From positions 1 to 64,000 of the forward strand of contig JBHJGM010000001.1 in the NCBI GenBank assembly GCA_050331815.1: a stretch of 64,000 nucleotides of DNA, read 5' to 3'. Within the stretch, counting starts at the first letter, position 1, and each line of letters opens with the position of its first letter. This stretch comes from JBHJGM01 sp050331815. Lineage in GTDB: Bacteria > Verrucomicrobiota > Verrucomicrobiia > Opitutales > JBHJGM01. The position numbers and the translations under genes are program-made. This document shows, piece after piece, positions 42,030 through 51,121 of the stretch. The notes under the pieces were generated by a model. It worked only from the letters and a program-made list of their open reading frames with translations. It was not told where the DNA came from and made no database searches.

Positions 42030-44105
42030 TTAGATGATGTCCTGGTAGGTGAGGGCGGCGTCGACAACAGCTTTCGAATTCATGCCAAGCTCTTGCATAA
42101 CCGTCGCACCGGGCGCGCTGAGGCCAAAGCAGTCGATGCCCAGCACCTTGCCATGCGTGCCCACGTACTTCCACCACAGGGGCGAGACTCCGGCTTCGAT
42201 GGCGATGCGGCGGGCGCAGTCTGGCGGCAGCACGGCCTCCTTGTAGGCGGCATCCTGACGCTCGAAGCGCTCGACACAAGGCATTGAAACTACGCGCACG
42301 CCTGGTGCCAGCTTTTCACTGACTTTCTGGGCGATCGCGCCGCCTTCATCTTCGCCTTTTTCCAGGTTTTCCGCAGCTTCCATCGCCAGGTGCAGTTCAC
42401 TGCCGGTAGCAATCAAAATCAGCTTCAACTGGCCGCTTTCCTTTTTAGCGATGTAGCCGCCCTTGAGCGCGCCTGCGCGGCGATCCTCAACAGAAATCTG
42501 GCTGAGGGTCGGCACCTTCTGGCGAGTCAGGACGAGTCCGGTCGGACCATCGCTGCGTGAAAACGCGGCGGCGAAGGCGGCAGCGGTCTCCTCGGGATCG
42601 CCCGGGCGGTACACGTCCAGATTCGGGATACAGCGCAGGGCGCTGACCGTTTCCACGGGCTGGTGGGTTGGGCCGTCTTCGCCCACGCCCACGGAATCAT
42701 GCGTCCAGATGTAAACTACAGGCAGGTGCGAGAGCGCGGCCAGGCGGACCGCCGGGCGCATGTAATCCGAAAACACGCAGAAGGTCGCCCCCGAGGCTTT
42801 GAACAGGCCGTAGTAGGCGAAGCCGTTGAGCATGGCCCCCATCACGTGCTCACGGATGCCGAAGTACAGATTGCGTCCGGTGGGCGTCTCCTTGGAGAAG
42901 TCGCCCACATCCTTGATGTAATTCTTGGTGGAGCCATGCAGGTCCGCCGAGCCTGAGAGCAGCAGCGGGTTGCGCTGGGCGAGCGGCTGGATGCATTTGC
43001 CGCCGGCCCCGCGGGTGGCGTCGGCGTAGTCTTCGCCAAACTCGGGAATCGCTGCCAGCAGTTCCTCCTCGGTGCCGTGGTCGCCGGCGATGCCCTTGTC
43101 GAGGATGGCTGCCTTTTCGGGATTGGCCGCGCGCCAGGCCGAGTAGGTTTTTTCCCACTCCGCGTGGGCGGCTTCCATCTGTGCCTTGTGCTCAGCGAAG
43201 AACTGATAGGTCTCCGCGCTGACGTAAAAAAGATCCTCCGGAAGGCCCAGTGACTTACGGGCGGTGTCGGCAAATTTCTGGCCGCCTTCGCCGTGGGCCT
43301 TGCTGGTGCCTTCAACCTCGGCGATGCCCTTGCCGGCCAGGGTGTTGGCCAGGATCAGTTTGGGCTTGCCGTTGCCCTTGCGCGAGCGGGCCCACTCGAG
43401 CGCTTCGAGGGTCGCCACCATGTCGTGCCCGTCCACCGCCTTGGTTTCCCAGCCCATGGCTTCGTAACGTGCAGCCTGGTCCTCGCTTTGGGTTTTCTCG
43501 GCAGCGGCGTCGAGGGTGATGCCGTTGTCGTCGAAAATCATGATGAGGTTGTCCAAGCCGTTGTGCCCGGCAAACGAGGCGGCTTCGTTCGAAATGCCTT
43601 CCTGCAGGCAGCCGTCGCCAGCGAGCCCGACGATCACGTGATCGAGGATTGTGTGCTCGGAGGTGTTGAAGAGCGCTTCGGCCATCTTGGCGGCGACCGC
43701 CATGCCCACCAGATTGCCCGTGCCCTGGCCAAGCGGACCGGTGGTGGCTTCTACGCCGGGGGTTTCACCGAACTCCGGGTGCCCGGGTGTCGTGCTGTGC
43801 AACTGGCGGAAATTTTTCACCTGCTCCATGGGCAGGTCGTAACCGGCCAGGTGCAGCCAGCCGTAGAGGAACATCGAACCGTGACCGGCCGAGAGGACAA
43901 AGCGGTCCCGGTTGATCCAGTCCGGGCGGGCCGGGTTGTAGCTGAGGAAAGCCCCCCAGAGCACCGCCCCGATTTCGGCGCATCCCAGCGGAAGGCCGAG
44001 GTGGCCGATGCCGGCTTTTTTCACCGCATCGATGGAAAGTCCGCGGGCTTCGGCGGCGGCGTTATTGAGGACTTCGAGGGGGAGATCGGCGGTGGTTGTC
44101 GACAT
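42030..44105 (-). CDS. tkt: Transketolase
   Basis: A 691-residue transketolase of the pentose phosphate pathway, moving two-carbon units between sugar phosphates with thiamine diphosphate. The N-terminal TPP domain has KAGIGHLGLPLGCAEIGAVLW, GHGSMFLYGWLHLAGYDL, GPLGQGTGNLVGMAVA and the GDGCLQEGISNEAASFAGH metal motif; the middle domain has YFGIREHVMGAMLNGFAYYG, TFCVFSDYMRPAVRLAAL and THDSVGVGEDGPTHQPVE; the C-terminal part has EAGVSPLWWKYVG. Length is normal. The ATG at 44105 follows a 223-base divergent spacer shared with hisI. A small ribbon-helix-helix-like gene follows. Confidence 0.96.
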   Translation of the reverse strand: MSTTTADLPLEVLNNAAAEARGLSIDAVKKAGIGHLGLPLGCAEIGAVLWGAFLSYNPARPDWINRDRFVLSAGHGSMFLYGWLHLAGYDLPMEQVKNFRQLHSTTPGHPEFGETPGVEATTGPLGQGTGNLVGMAVAAKMAEALFNTSEHTILDHVIVGLAGDGCLQEGISNEAASFAGHNGLDNLIMIFDDNGITLDAAAEKTQSEDQAARYEAMGWETKAVDGHDMVATLEALEWARSRKGNGKPKLILANTLAGKGIAEVEGTSKAHGEGGQKFADTARKSLGLPEDLFYVSAETYQFFAEHKAQMEAAHAEWEKTYSAWRAANPEKAAILDKGIAGDHGTEEELLAAIPEFGEDYADATRGAGGKCIQPLAQRNPLLLSGSADLHGSTKNYIKDVGDFSKETPTGRNLYFGIREHVMGAMLNGFAYYGLFKASGATFCVFSDYMRPAVRLAALSHLPVVYIWTHDSVGVGEDGPTHQPVETVSALRCIPNLDVYRPGDPEETAAAFAAAFSRSDGPTGLVLTRQKVPTLSQISVEDRRAGALKGGYIAKKESGQLKLILIATGSELHLAMEAAENLEKGEDEGGAIAQKVSEKLAPGVRVVSMPCVERFERQDAAYKEAVLPPDCARRIAIEAGVSPLWWKYVGTHGKVLGIDCFGLSAPGATVMQELGMNSKAVVDAALTYQDII

Positions 44106-44328
44106 GGTAAAACGGTTGGGAAAAATCTGGCTCGGTTGCGCTGGGCACAGAATCCTTGCATGTTGTGAGCAGACTACCCGCCGAGCGATTCAAGGAAAGA
44201 AAAACTTCGCTTCATTGCTTGAGCGAGTTTCCGGCAGCGCGCTTTATTTCGGGCAATCTGCCTGCCGCAGGCGCGCAGCCGGTCGCGGAGGCTTGTCGTG
44301 AGGGGCCTGTACGGTGTAACCCAAAAGG

Positions 44329-44739
44329 ATGTCAAAGGAACTGGAAGAAGGTTCGAAGCTGCAGCTGGACTTCACGAAATTGCAGAAGGTGGCGGCTTGC
44401 GGACAGGATTTGTTGCCGGTTGTCGTGCAGGATGCCGACTCAGGCGACGTGCTGATTGTGGCGTACGCGAACGAGCTGGCGCTGGAAACCGCCCTGAAAG
44501 AGGGCATGGCCACGTTTTGGTCGAGCAGCCGCAACGAGCTCTGGATCAAGGGCAAGACCAGCGGGGATTATCTCGAGCTGGTCGAGGTGCGCGTGAACTG
44601 CGAGCAGAACTCGCTGCTGTACCGCGTGCGCCTCAAAGGCAAGGGCGCTTGCCACACAAAGGACGCCGCAGGCGTTGCCCGCCACGGCTGCTACTACCGT
44701 CGCCTCAAGGCAGACGAGCGGACTTTGGAACTCGTCTGA
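44329..44739 (+). CDS. hisI: Phosphoribosyl-AMP cyclohydrolase
   Basis: A 136-residue HisI enzyme that opens the purine ring of phosphoribosyl-AMP in the third step of histidine synthesis. It shows LLPVVVQDADSGDVLIVAYAN, the substrate region MATFWSSSRNELWIKGKTSGD, VEVRVNCEQNSLLYRV with the zinc-binding Cys, and GACHTKDAAGVARHGCYYRR with the second and third metal Cys residues. It has no HisE pyrophosphohydrolase domain, so that step must be encoded elsewhere. An AAAGGA site precedes the ATG. It is followed by a peptidase E gene after only 3 bases. Confidence 0.94.
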   Translation: MSKELEEGSKLQLDFTKLQKVAACGQDLLPVVVQDADSGDVLIVAYANELALETALKEGMATFWSSSRNELWIKGKTSGDYLELVEVRVNCEQNSLLYRVRLKGKGACHTKDAAGVARHGCYYRRLKADERTLELV

Positions 44740-44742
44740 ATC

Positions 44743-45444
44743 ATGGCAACGCCTGGCCACATCCTGGCGATTGGCGGCGGCGGGTTCACGCTGCCCGAAC
44801 ACGTGGCGCTTTTTTGCAAGATGCTCGAACTATCGGGCAAGGCGCATCCGCGCGCCTGCTTCATCGGGACGGCCTCCGGCGACGAGCCTGCCTACGCGGC
44901 CACCTTTCTGAGCGCCTGCGCCGGGCTTGGCGTCGCGGGGGAGGTGCTGAGGTTTTTCCCGCAAGCGGGCTTGCCCGAGGAAACTGCGGAGAGGGTCGCG
45001 AGCTGCGATGTGTTTTATGTTGGCGGGGGCAATACGCGCAATCTGGTCACCCTTTGGCGCGAGTACGGGCTGGATGCCGCGTTGAAACAGCGCTGGGAAA
45101 GCGGGGCTGTTCTGGGCGGCTCGAGCGCGGGCGGGTGCTGCTGGTTCGAGACCTGCGTCACCGACTCGATGCGGCTGGAGTTGGACGCGATCGCCGCGCT
45201 GGGATGGCTGCCTGGTGGATTTTGCCCGCATTTCGACAGCGAAGGACTGCGGCGCCCGCGCACTGCGGAACTGTTCACAGGCGGCGAGTTGCAACCCGGC
45301 GTGGCCTGTGATGACAACGTCGGCGCGTGGTTCAGCGGTACGGACTTTCAGGGTTTTCTTTCTGCGAAACCCGGAGCACAAGGTTGGCGCCTCAAAGCAG
45401 GTGAGCCCCCCGAGGCGATGGTGCCGCAACAACTCTACGCTTGA
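44743..45444 (+). CDS. Peptidase E (S51 family)
   Basis: A 233-residue S51 peptidase-like protein. It has GHILAIGGGGFTLPEH at the N-terminus, CFIGTASGDEPAYAATF, DVFYVGGGNTRNLVTLWREYG, and the nucleophile motif AVLGGSSAGGCCWFE, followed by LPGGFCPHFDSEGLRRPR with the conserved His. The family includes aspartyl dipeptidase and cyanophycinase. The length and motifs point to peptidase E-like rather than cyanophycinase. It lies 3 bases after hisI, so it shares that transcript. Confidence 0.88.
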   Translation: MATPGHILAIGGGGFTLPEHVALFCKMLELSGKAHPRACFIGTASGDEPAYAATFLSACAGLGVAGEVLRFFPQAGLPEETAERVASCDVFYVGGGNTRNLVTLWREYGLDAALKQRWESGAVLGGSSAGGCCWFETCVTDSMRLELDAIAALGWLPGGFCPHFDSEGLRRPRTAELFTGGELQPGVACDDNVGAWFSGTDFQGFLSAKPGAQGWRLKAGEPPEAMVPQQLYA

Positions 45445-45482
45445 TCAACGTGAGCTTGATTGGCGTTTTATGATTTGTGCCC

Positions 45483-46817
45483 TTACTTCCAAAAGGTGCC
45501 GATGCGGCCGTGTTGGCCTGTACCGGTGTTGGAGTCGTCGAAGGTGAGGGTGTCTTGCTCGGGGTTGGCGAAGTCGTAGGCCAGGTACAGGCTGGGGGTG
45601 CCCTCAAGAGTGTTACCGGTGAAGGTGGCGGTGATGTCTGCGCCGCCGGCGTGCAGGTGGATGGCCGGCTGGCCGGGGCTGCCGGTCCAATGAAAAGTGT
45701 TGTTTTCGATGCGGAGGTTTTCGCCATGGCCGCGCAGGCCCCAGGGCTTGTGACCGAACAGGCGCAGGGCCAGTGCCGGCCCTGTTGAATCGTGGAACGC
45801 GTTGCCGGTGATCGTGGCGTTGGAAAGTCCGAACGAAAAGACGTGCCAGCGCGCGACGCCGCGGATCTCGTTGCCGGTGATGCGCACGCCGTCGTCGGGT
45901 GGGTTGGGTCGGTTGTGTACGGAGAAGCCGTTTTTGGGTGCCCAGTCCGGGTAGTTGCGTCTGGCGTCGATGCGGTTGTTTTCGATGACGAGGGTCTGGG
46001 AGCCGGTCAGGTTGGTTTCTATGGCGGCGTTGAAGTAGTCGAAGATCTCGTTGTTACGGATGATCCCCGCAGGTCCGGAGATGGCGGAGGAGGGCGTCGC
46101 GTGCACCCGGCAGTTTGCGATCGTGACATCGCAGGGGTCGTTGCCGCCCTTGTAGATCAACTCCCCGCGGAAATGATCAACTTCGAGGTTTTCGAGTCGG
46201 ACGTTTTTCAGGGCGACACCGTCCCACCCCACACTGATCCCCTTGTGGGAAATGTCCCAGAAAAAGACACGGTCGCGCTTGCTCCACCAGGCGTCGTTGT
46301 CGACGGGCGTCGCGTTGCCGGTCAGGCGGAAGTCGCGCAGGGTGACGTTTTCAAGGGTGCCGCGCCCGCTTTTGGGCTCGAAAACGATGCCATGCCCGCG
46401 GTGGGCAAACGTACGGCCGCTGTCCCAATCGGCCACGGGCTGCACGACATGGCGAAAGGTACCCCTCTCCACGAAAAAGTCATCGGGATCGTTCAGTCCA
46501 TAAACGTGGCAGGACAGAATGGTTTGGTCCCGCCCGGCTCCGCGCCACAGCAGGTTGCTGGAGCGGATTTTGAAGATGGCGGTCTCGCGCGCTTTCTGCG
46601 GCGCGCAGAGATAGGTGCCGGCTTCCAGGATGACCTCGCCGCCTTTTTTCTCGGCGGCACGCAGGGCTTGACGGATGGCCTCGGTGTCGTCCTGGGCGTC
46701 ATCCGGGATCGCTCCAAAATCCCGAACGTGAAAAACCGGCAACGCCTCCGTCCCCAGTACCGGCAGGGGAATCAGGCAGGCTGCGACCAGGGCCGCGAGT
46801 TTTTGCAAAGTCGGCAT
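45483..46817 (-). CDS. Secreted right-handed beta-helix protein (pectate-lyase-like)
   Basis: A 444-residue exported protein. The start at 46817 gives a good signal peptide (about residues 1-24, ending PVLGTEA); an ATG at 46829 adds four residues and is equally possible. The mature part opens with VFHVRDFGAIPDDAQDDTEAIRQALRAAEKKGGEVILEAGTY, the GH28/GH55/pectate-lyase-3 start, and continues with beta-helix repeats such as NVRLENLEVDHFRGEL, VTIANCRVHATPSSAIS and LVIENNRIDARRNYP. No catalytic residues can be assigned. It is likely a polysaccharide-active or surface protein. It is convergent with the peptidase E gene and divergent from the dienelactone hydrolase gene. Confidence 0.85.
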   Translation of the reverse strand: MPTLQKLAALVAACLIPLPVLGTEALPVFHVRDFGAIPDDAQDDTEAIRQALRAAEKKGGEVILEAGTYLCAPQKARETAIFKIRSSNLLWRGAGRDQTILSCHVYGLNDPDDFFVERGTFRHVVQPVADWDSGRTFAHRGHGIVFEPKSGRGTLENVTLRDFRLTGNATPVDNDAWWSKRDRVFFWDISHKGISVGWDGVALKNVRLENLEVDHFRGELIYKGGNDPCDVTIANCRVHATPSSAISGPAGIIRNNEIFDYFNAAIETNLTGSQTLVIENNRIDARRNYPDWAPKNGFSVHNRPNPPDDGVRITGNEIRGVARWHVFSFGLSNATITGNAFHDSTGPALALRLFGHKPWGLRGHGENLRIENNTFHWTGSPGQPAIHLHAGGADITATFTGNTLEGTPSLYLAYDFANPEQDTLTFDDSNTGTGQHGRIGTFWK

Positions 46818-46955
46818 ATTATATCGCATGCAGGGTATGGTGCTTGGGACCGTCCGGGCAAACGCGGGTTTCGCGAGATGTCCCTGAAAAACTATCCGCC
46901 CAAGTGCGGCGGCGTGTGCTTGCCGTTGGCGTGACGAAGCGAGTATGCATTTCGC

Positions 46956-48089
46956 ATGGCATATTTCCGAACGACCTTTTTTGGCATCACCGCGTTGAGT
47001 TTGCTGGGTGCCTCCGTTGTGCTGGGCGCTGGGCCTGTGATGCAAGAACCGGTTCGCTACGAAGTAGCGGGCGTGCAGATGGAAAGCCGCTGGTGTACTG
47101 TCGAGCGTGAGGGCACACAGCCCGGCCTGCTCATCGTGCCGAACTGGATGGGCCCGCGAGAGTATTTCTACGACATGGGTGCGAATTGGGCCGAGGAAGG
47201 TTTCGTGGTTTTGGTGGTCGACATGTACGGCGTCGACGTGCGCCCCAAAAATCCGCAGGAAGCCGGTCAGGCCGCGGGCGGGATTTACGCGAAGCCCGAC
47301 GAATTTCGCGCCCGCATCCGTCAGGCGCTGGAGTTGCTTCAGACGCATGAGTCGGTTGATCCGGAGCGCATCGCCGCTTTCGGCTTCTGCTTCGGCGGGG
47401 CGACCGTGCTGGAGCTGGCGCGGACCGGCGCGGATATTCAGGGCGTCATTTCATTTCACGGGGCCCTCAAGCCGGTCGACGCGGAAGCTACTTCCGAGTT
47501 TAAGGCCAAGGTGGTTGCCATGCACGGCGATACCGACCCGTACGTCCCCGACGAGGAAGAGGCCGCCTTCAAGGACGAGCTACGCGAGGCCGGGGCCGAC
47601 TGGACCTTCATCAGCTTTGGCGACACGGTGCACTCCTTTACGAATCCCGAGGCCAACATGCCCGGGGCTGCTCAATACAGCCCGGAAGCCGCCTGGCAGG
47701 CCTGGGAAATGACCGAGGAATACCTCGAAGAGTGGTGCGACTACGAAGCGGAGGAGGGTGACATGGCGCGCGCCGTCAGTCCCGTGCCGGCGGTGCCGAG
47801 TCATTTAACAGTGGATATTCCGCTGGAAGGCCCCTGGTTCATCGAAGGGGTACCGGTACCGCCTCTGGCGAAGGATCCCGCCGAGGCTTTGGCCAAGTAC
47901 GCCGTCTACTTGCGGACGGAAACCGGCCAGAAGGCCGAATACACTCTGCGTGCGAATTCGTTGGTGACGCAGAACGTGGTGGTGGCCGCGATGGACGCTT
48001 TGAAACAAGCGGGCGTGGATGAAGTCAGCCTTGCCGTGTCCGGCGACGCACAGACTTCTGAGGCGGTGGCCTCATCGGTTAGCGACTAG
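46956..48089 (+). CDS. Dienelactone hydrolase fused to a TolR/ExbD-like periplasmic domain
   Basis: A 377-residue exported fusion protein. A signal or membrane segment (about residues 7-26) precedes a dienelactone-hydrolase domain (about 35-260) with a full triad: nucleophile Cys145 in AFGFCFGGATV, Asp194 in MHGDTDPYV and His226 in DTVHSFTNP. After an acidic Pro/Ala linker, residues 283-363 run LTVDIPLEGPWFIEGVPVPP...AEYTLRANSLVTQ, VVAAMDALKQAGVDEVSLAV, a pattern very like the periplasmic domain of ExbD/TolR. A hydrolase joined to an ExbD-type domain is unusual. It is divergent from the beta-helix gene and followed after 18 bases by a DUF3592-like gene. Confidence 0.88.
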   Translation: MAYFRTTFFGITALSLLGASVVLGAGPVMQEPVRYEVAGVQMESRWCTVEREGTQPGLLIVPNWMGPREYFYDMGANWAEEGFVVLVVDMYGVDVRPKNPQEAGQAAGGIYAKPDEFRARIRQALELLQTHESVDPERIAAFGFCFGGATVLELARTGADIQGVISFHGALKPVDAEATSEFKAKVVAMHGDTDPYVPDEEEAAFKDELREAGADWTFISFGDTVHSFTNPEANMPGAAQYSPEAAWQAWEMTEEYLEEWCDYEAEEGDMARAVSPVPAVPSHLTVDIPLEGPWFIEGVPVPPLAKDPAEALAKYAVYLRTETGQKAEYTLRANSLVTQNVVVAAMDALKQAGVDEVSLAVSGDAQTSEAVASSVSD

Positions 48090-48107
48090 CCGGGGGCCAA
48101 CGTGGCA

Positions 48108-49613
48108 ATGAACATCAGCTTCGCCGGAGGTCAGGTCAGCGGGGCCATCGGCTCGGGCGTGTCCATAATTGGTGCGGTCCTGATGATTGTTTTTGGCGGG
48201 GTTTTCGCACTGGCCGGCTGCTTCGCCCTGCAAAGCTCACTGGAGGATGAAGCTGCTTCGGGCTTGCTGGAGGGAATTTTGATTTCGTCGGTCTTTATCG
48301 GCGTGGGCCTCAGCGTCGTGGCCGTTGGCATGTGGACACTGAAAGCTGGTGGGCGCACGCGCACATTGATTAAGCGGCACCCGAATGAGCCCTGGCTTTG
48401 GAACTCCAAATGGGCGGACGGGCGCATCAATAACAGCAGCGGTTTGACCGGCGCATTGGCCCTGGGCGGCATCGCGATTTTTTGGAATCTGATTTCGTGG
48501 AGCGTGGTGATCGGAATCTTCACCAGCGACGAAGCAAAACCGGCTTTCGTCTATGTTTTTCTGATCTTTCCTGTGGTGGGTATTGGGCTGCTCGTCACGG
48601 CGGTGTACCAGATTGCACGCTGGCGCAAGTACGGGAATTCCGTTTTTGAGATGACCGAGTTGCCCGGCACCTTGGGAGGACCGTTGGCGGGACTGGTCGT
48701 TGTGCCAAGCAAAGTTCACACGAAAGAGGGCTTTCGCGTGAAGCTGAAAAATATCCATTTCTATTATACGGGCACCGGTAAGCACCGTAAGCGGCACGAG
48801 GTGGTGCTGTGGGAAACCGAGCAGACGATTGTGGAGGAGGGGCTGATGGACGACCCTCACCGAACCGCTCTGCCGGTTTTTCTCGACATTCCCTACGACA
48901 CGCTTCCCACCCGCACTCCGGGCGAAAATGACGCAGACATTTCCTGGAAGCTGGAGGTCACCGCGGACACCCCGGGTATTGATTACAAGGCTACGTTCGC
49001 GGTACCTGTCTTCCGTACGCCGCACAGCGACCCTCAACTGACGCAGGCGATAGTGCGCGCGGGCGGCAGGGCGGCGGCCGTATCACCGCAGACAACGCCA
49101 GCGGCCGCACTCGATGCGGAGACCGCCTTGAAAAAGTCAGGGGTACGCATCAGCGGGGAGCCCGGCATCGGCAAGCTTTACGAGTTCCGCTTCAAAAAGT
49201 CTTTCGGGCTTTTTCTTACGCTCTTTCTTTTTTTGGCCTTCCCAACGGCAATCATCACGGCGGCCGTGCTGGAAAAGATTCCGTGGTTTTTCGGGCTATT
49301 CGCACTGGTTTTCGTCGCTGTCACACTGGGCTTGGCGACCCTCTTGTTTGGAGTGGCCCGGGTGCGGGTGTTCCGTGACCGGGTAGAGATGGAGAATCAG
49401 GGACTGTTTGGAAGTCGGCGCGAGACTTATGCCCTGAACGAGCTGGTGGCTATCGAGCCGAAGCAGGCAATGTCTGCCAACAACCAGGCCTTTTTCTCGC
49501 TGAAACTCGTTCGGGGTGGAACCGCGGATCCCTTTGTAGTGCGGACAAACCTCAAAGGCATGCCGCTGGCCCACACCGCCATCGACTCCATCCAAAAGGC
49601 GATGGGGCGCTAA
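48108..49613 (+). CDS. DUF3592-like multi-pass membrane protein
   Basis: A 501-residue membrane protein. Helices lie near residues 14-40, 55-78, 115-140 and 150-170, then a soluble domain of about 200 residues (VFEMTELPGTLGGPLAGLVVVP, RVKLKNIHFYYTGTGKHRKRHEVVLWE) and two further helices near residues 365-420 before a soluble C-terminus. The first half resembles DUF3592-type proteins, whose function is unknown; the C-terminal half has GLFLTLFLFLAFPTAI-type helices. The ATG at 48108 is preferred to a GTG at 48102. It follows the fusion hydrolase by 18 bases and may share its transcript. Confidence 0.72.
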   Translation: MNISFAGGQVSGAIGSGVSIIGAVLMIVFGGVFALAGCFALQSSLEDEAASGLLEGILISSVFIGVGLSVVAVGMWTLKAGGRTRTLIKRHPNEPWLWNSKWADGRINNSSGLTGALALGGIAIFWNLISWSVVIGIFTSDEAKPAFVYVFLIFPVVGIGLLVTAVYQIARWRKYGNSVFEMTELPGTLGGPLAGLVVVPSKVHTKEGFRVKLKNIHFYYTGTGKHRKRHEVVLWETEQTIVEEGLMDDPHRTALPVFLDIPYDTLPTRTPGENDADISWKLEVTADTPGIDYKATFAVPVFRTPHSDPQLTQAIVRAGGRAAAVSPQTTPAAALDAETALKKSGVRISGEPGIGKLYEFRFKKSFGLFLTLFLFLAFPTAIITAAVLEKIPWFFGLFALVFVAVTLGLATLLFGVARVRVFRDRVEMENQGLFGSRRETYALNELVAIEPKQAMSANNQAFFSLKLVRGGTADPFVVRTNLKGMPLAHTAIDSIQKAMGR

Positions 49614-49648
49614 AAGCCGTTGCTAAAAGTAATTAACTGATGCGCGGT

Positions 49649-50143
49649 TCAGGCGCTGGTGGCAGCGGTTTCGGGTGTTACCGCATCGCTGTTTTCGATA
49701 CCCAAAGCTTCGGGTATGACCTGATTGCGGTGCGTGAAGATTCCCTCGACCTGCCATTTTACGAAGGGATAGGCAATCTGCCCCAAAGGATAAAACGGTA
49801 GCTTGTAGCGGACATGGTCCGTCATGAGCGTGCCGCCCTCGCGCGCCTCGAATGTGTGCCGGTGAATCCACTGCTTGTACGGACCCTTCAGCTGTTCATC
49901 TGTAAAGGCATAGGGTGGTTCCCAGCTGCTAATCAGCGTGCGCCATCGGGCGGGAAAGCCGTTGATACGGAGCTTGTAATCAATGAGCGTTCCCTCGCGC
50001 ATCTTGATGGGCTGAGGCGTCAGGATTTTGAAGTGCAGGTTCTTCGGCGTGATGCGCTCCAGGTTTCCGGCGTCCGCGAAGAAGGAAAAAACTTCTTCTA
50101 AAGGCAGCGGCAAAAAGCATTCGCGTTTAAGGATGTGTTCCAT
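49649..50143 (-). CDS. SRPBCC (START-like) family protein
   Basis: A 164-residue SRPBCC-fold protein. It has the N-terminal strand HILKRECFLPLPLEEVFSFFADAGNLERITP, then LHFKILTPQPIKMREGTLIDYKL, YKQWIHRHTFEA, GTLMTDHVRYKLPFYPLG and a C-terminal FTHRNQVIPEALG helix, the layout of ligand-binding cyclase/dehydrase-like proteins. In several bacteria these sit beside epimerases or CDP-alcohol genes, but no such neighbour is present. The ATG at 50143 was chosen because the 25 residues upstream in frame are not conserved-looking. It is convergent with the DUF3592-like gene. Confidence 0.85.
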   Translation of the reverse strand: MEHILKRECFLPLPLEEVFSFFADAGNLERITPKNLHFKILTPQPIKMREGTLIDYKLRINGFPARWRTLISSWEPPYAFTDEQLKGPYKQWIHRHTFEAREGGTLMTDHVRYKLPFYPLGQIAYPFVKWQVEGIFTHRNQVIPEALGIENSDAVTPETAATSA

Positions 50144-50314
50144 GTTGTTGTCAGTGTTTTCGGTAAGCGCTGAAAGTTCAACCGGCCCAGGCAGGTTTCT
50201 GCAACGCGATTGCGGCAACCCGTCGCAATAACCAGTGCCGCTAGCGAGTCTGAGTGTCGCCGCCTTCAGAGTAATCAGCCCGCTGCTGCCTAACTGGTCG
50301 GAGCGAACAGTGCC

Positions 50315-50998
50315 TTAATTTTTGAGGATGCCGTCGTCGTCGAGACCGCCCTTGAGCTTTTTGTCGATGATCAGGCGCTCGTTTTCACGGCGCAATAGCT
50401 CCAGGTAGCGCTCGTAGCGGCGCGCCACGTTGAGTTGCTCCAGCAGCATCTGCTTCTGTTGATGGTCTGGGCACAGAGTAAACGCGGCAATATCCAAAAA
50501 GATCTCCGGATCGCGGACCTGGGTGAGGAATTCAACGAGCTCCTGAGGAATTTGGCCGCCTAGCTTTCGGTTTTGGCTGATCAGCCGCGTGAGCGAGCTG
50601 CGCAGCGATTTCAGCTTTTCGTCGTCGGCACCTGGCTCAGTCGACAGAGGCTCGATTTCGGTCAGGCGGTAAGGCTCTTCGCTGATGATGCGCTTGAAAC
50701 GGATACGGGCCAGGCCTTGCAGCACCAGGTGCGAGGTTTCGTCTGCATTTTTTCGGCAGTGGCGGACCATCCCGACGGTCGCCACCTCGTAGGACGGCTC
50801 GAACCGGCCCGAGGCCTCCGCTTCCTTGAGGTTCATCCCGGCCACGGCGAAGAGCCGGTCGGACTCCAACACGTGTTCGAGCATTGTGCGGTAACGCGGC
50901 TCGAAAATGTACAGCGGCAGGATGGCGTGCGGAAACAAGCAAGTGTTCGGCAAAGTCATCACTGGGACTTCACTTGGTATCTCAATGGTTACCGACAT
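50315..50998 (-). CDS. Lon N-terminal (LON substrate-binding) domain protein
   Basis: A 227-residue protein made of a LON-SB (Lon N-terminal) domain without ATPase or protease domains. The start at 50998 reads MSVTIEIPSEVPVMTLPNTC-LFPHAILPLYIFEPRYRTML, followed by YEVATVGMVRHC, LVLQGLARIRFKRIISEEPYRL, and a helical C-terminus with DPEIFLDIAAFTLCPDHQQKQ and a coiled stretch of Arg/Glu/Leu. Stand-alone LON-SB proteins are widespread and thought to bind protein substrates, but their role is uncertain. It lies about 170 bases from the SRPBCC gene and is divergent from amtB. Confidence 0.85.
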   Translation of the reverse strand: MSVTIEIPSEVPVMTLPNTCLFPHAILPLYIFEPRYRTMLEHVLESDRLFAVAGMNLKEAEASGRFEPSYEVATVGMVRHCRKNADETSHLVLQGLARIRFKRIISEEPYRLTEIEPLSTEPGADDEKLKSLRSSLTRLISQNRKLGGQIPQELVEFLTQVRDPEIFLDIAAFTLCPDHQQKQMLLEQLNVARRYERYLELLRRENERLIIDKKLKGGLDDDGILKN

Positions 50999-51121
50999 TC
51001 CCTGCTGTTTCCTCCCGACATTTTGAAGACTAACGGATTGCGGATGCATTTTCAAGTGCGTGAGAGATCCGGGACTTTGAAAGGCGCCGGCACCGCGCGG
51101 CTAACCATTGGTCATTTTTAG

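Noticed and set aside
41768..42067. 99-codon frame as an antitoxin
   Set aside because: The part beyond 41980 overlaps transketolase and no toxin partner is adjacent.
45792..46934. 380-codon plus-strand frame opposite the beta-helix gene
   Set aside because: The minus-strand frame has a signal peptide and beta-helix repeats; the plus frame has neither.
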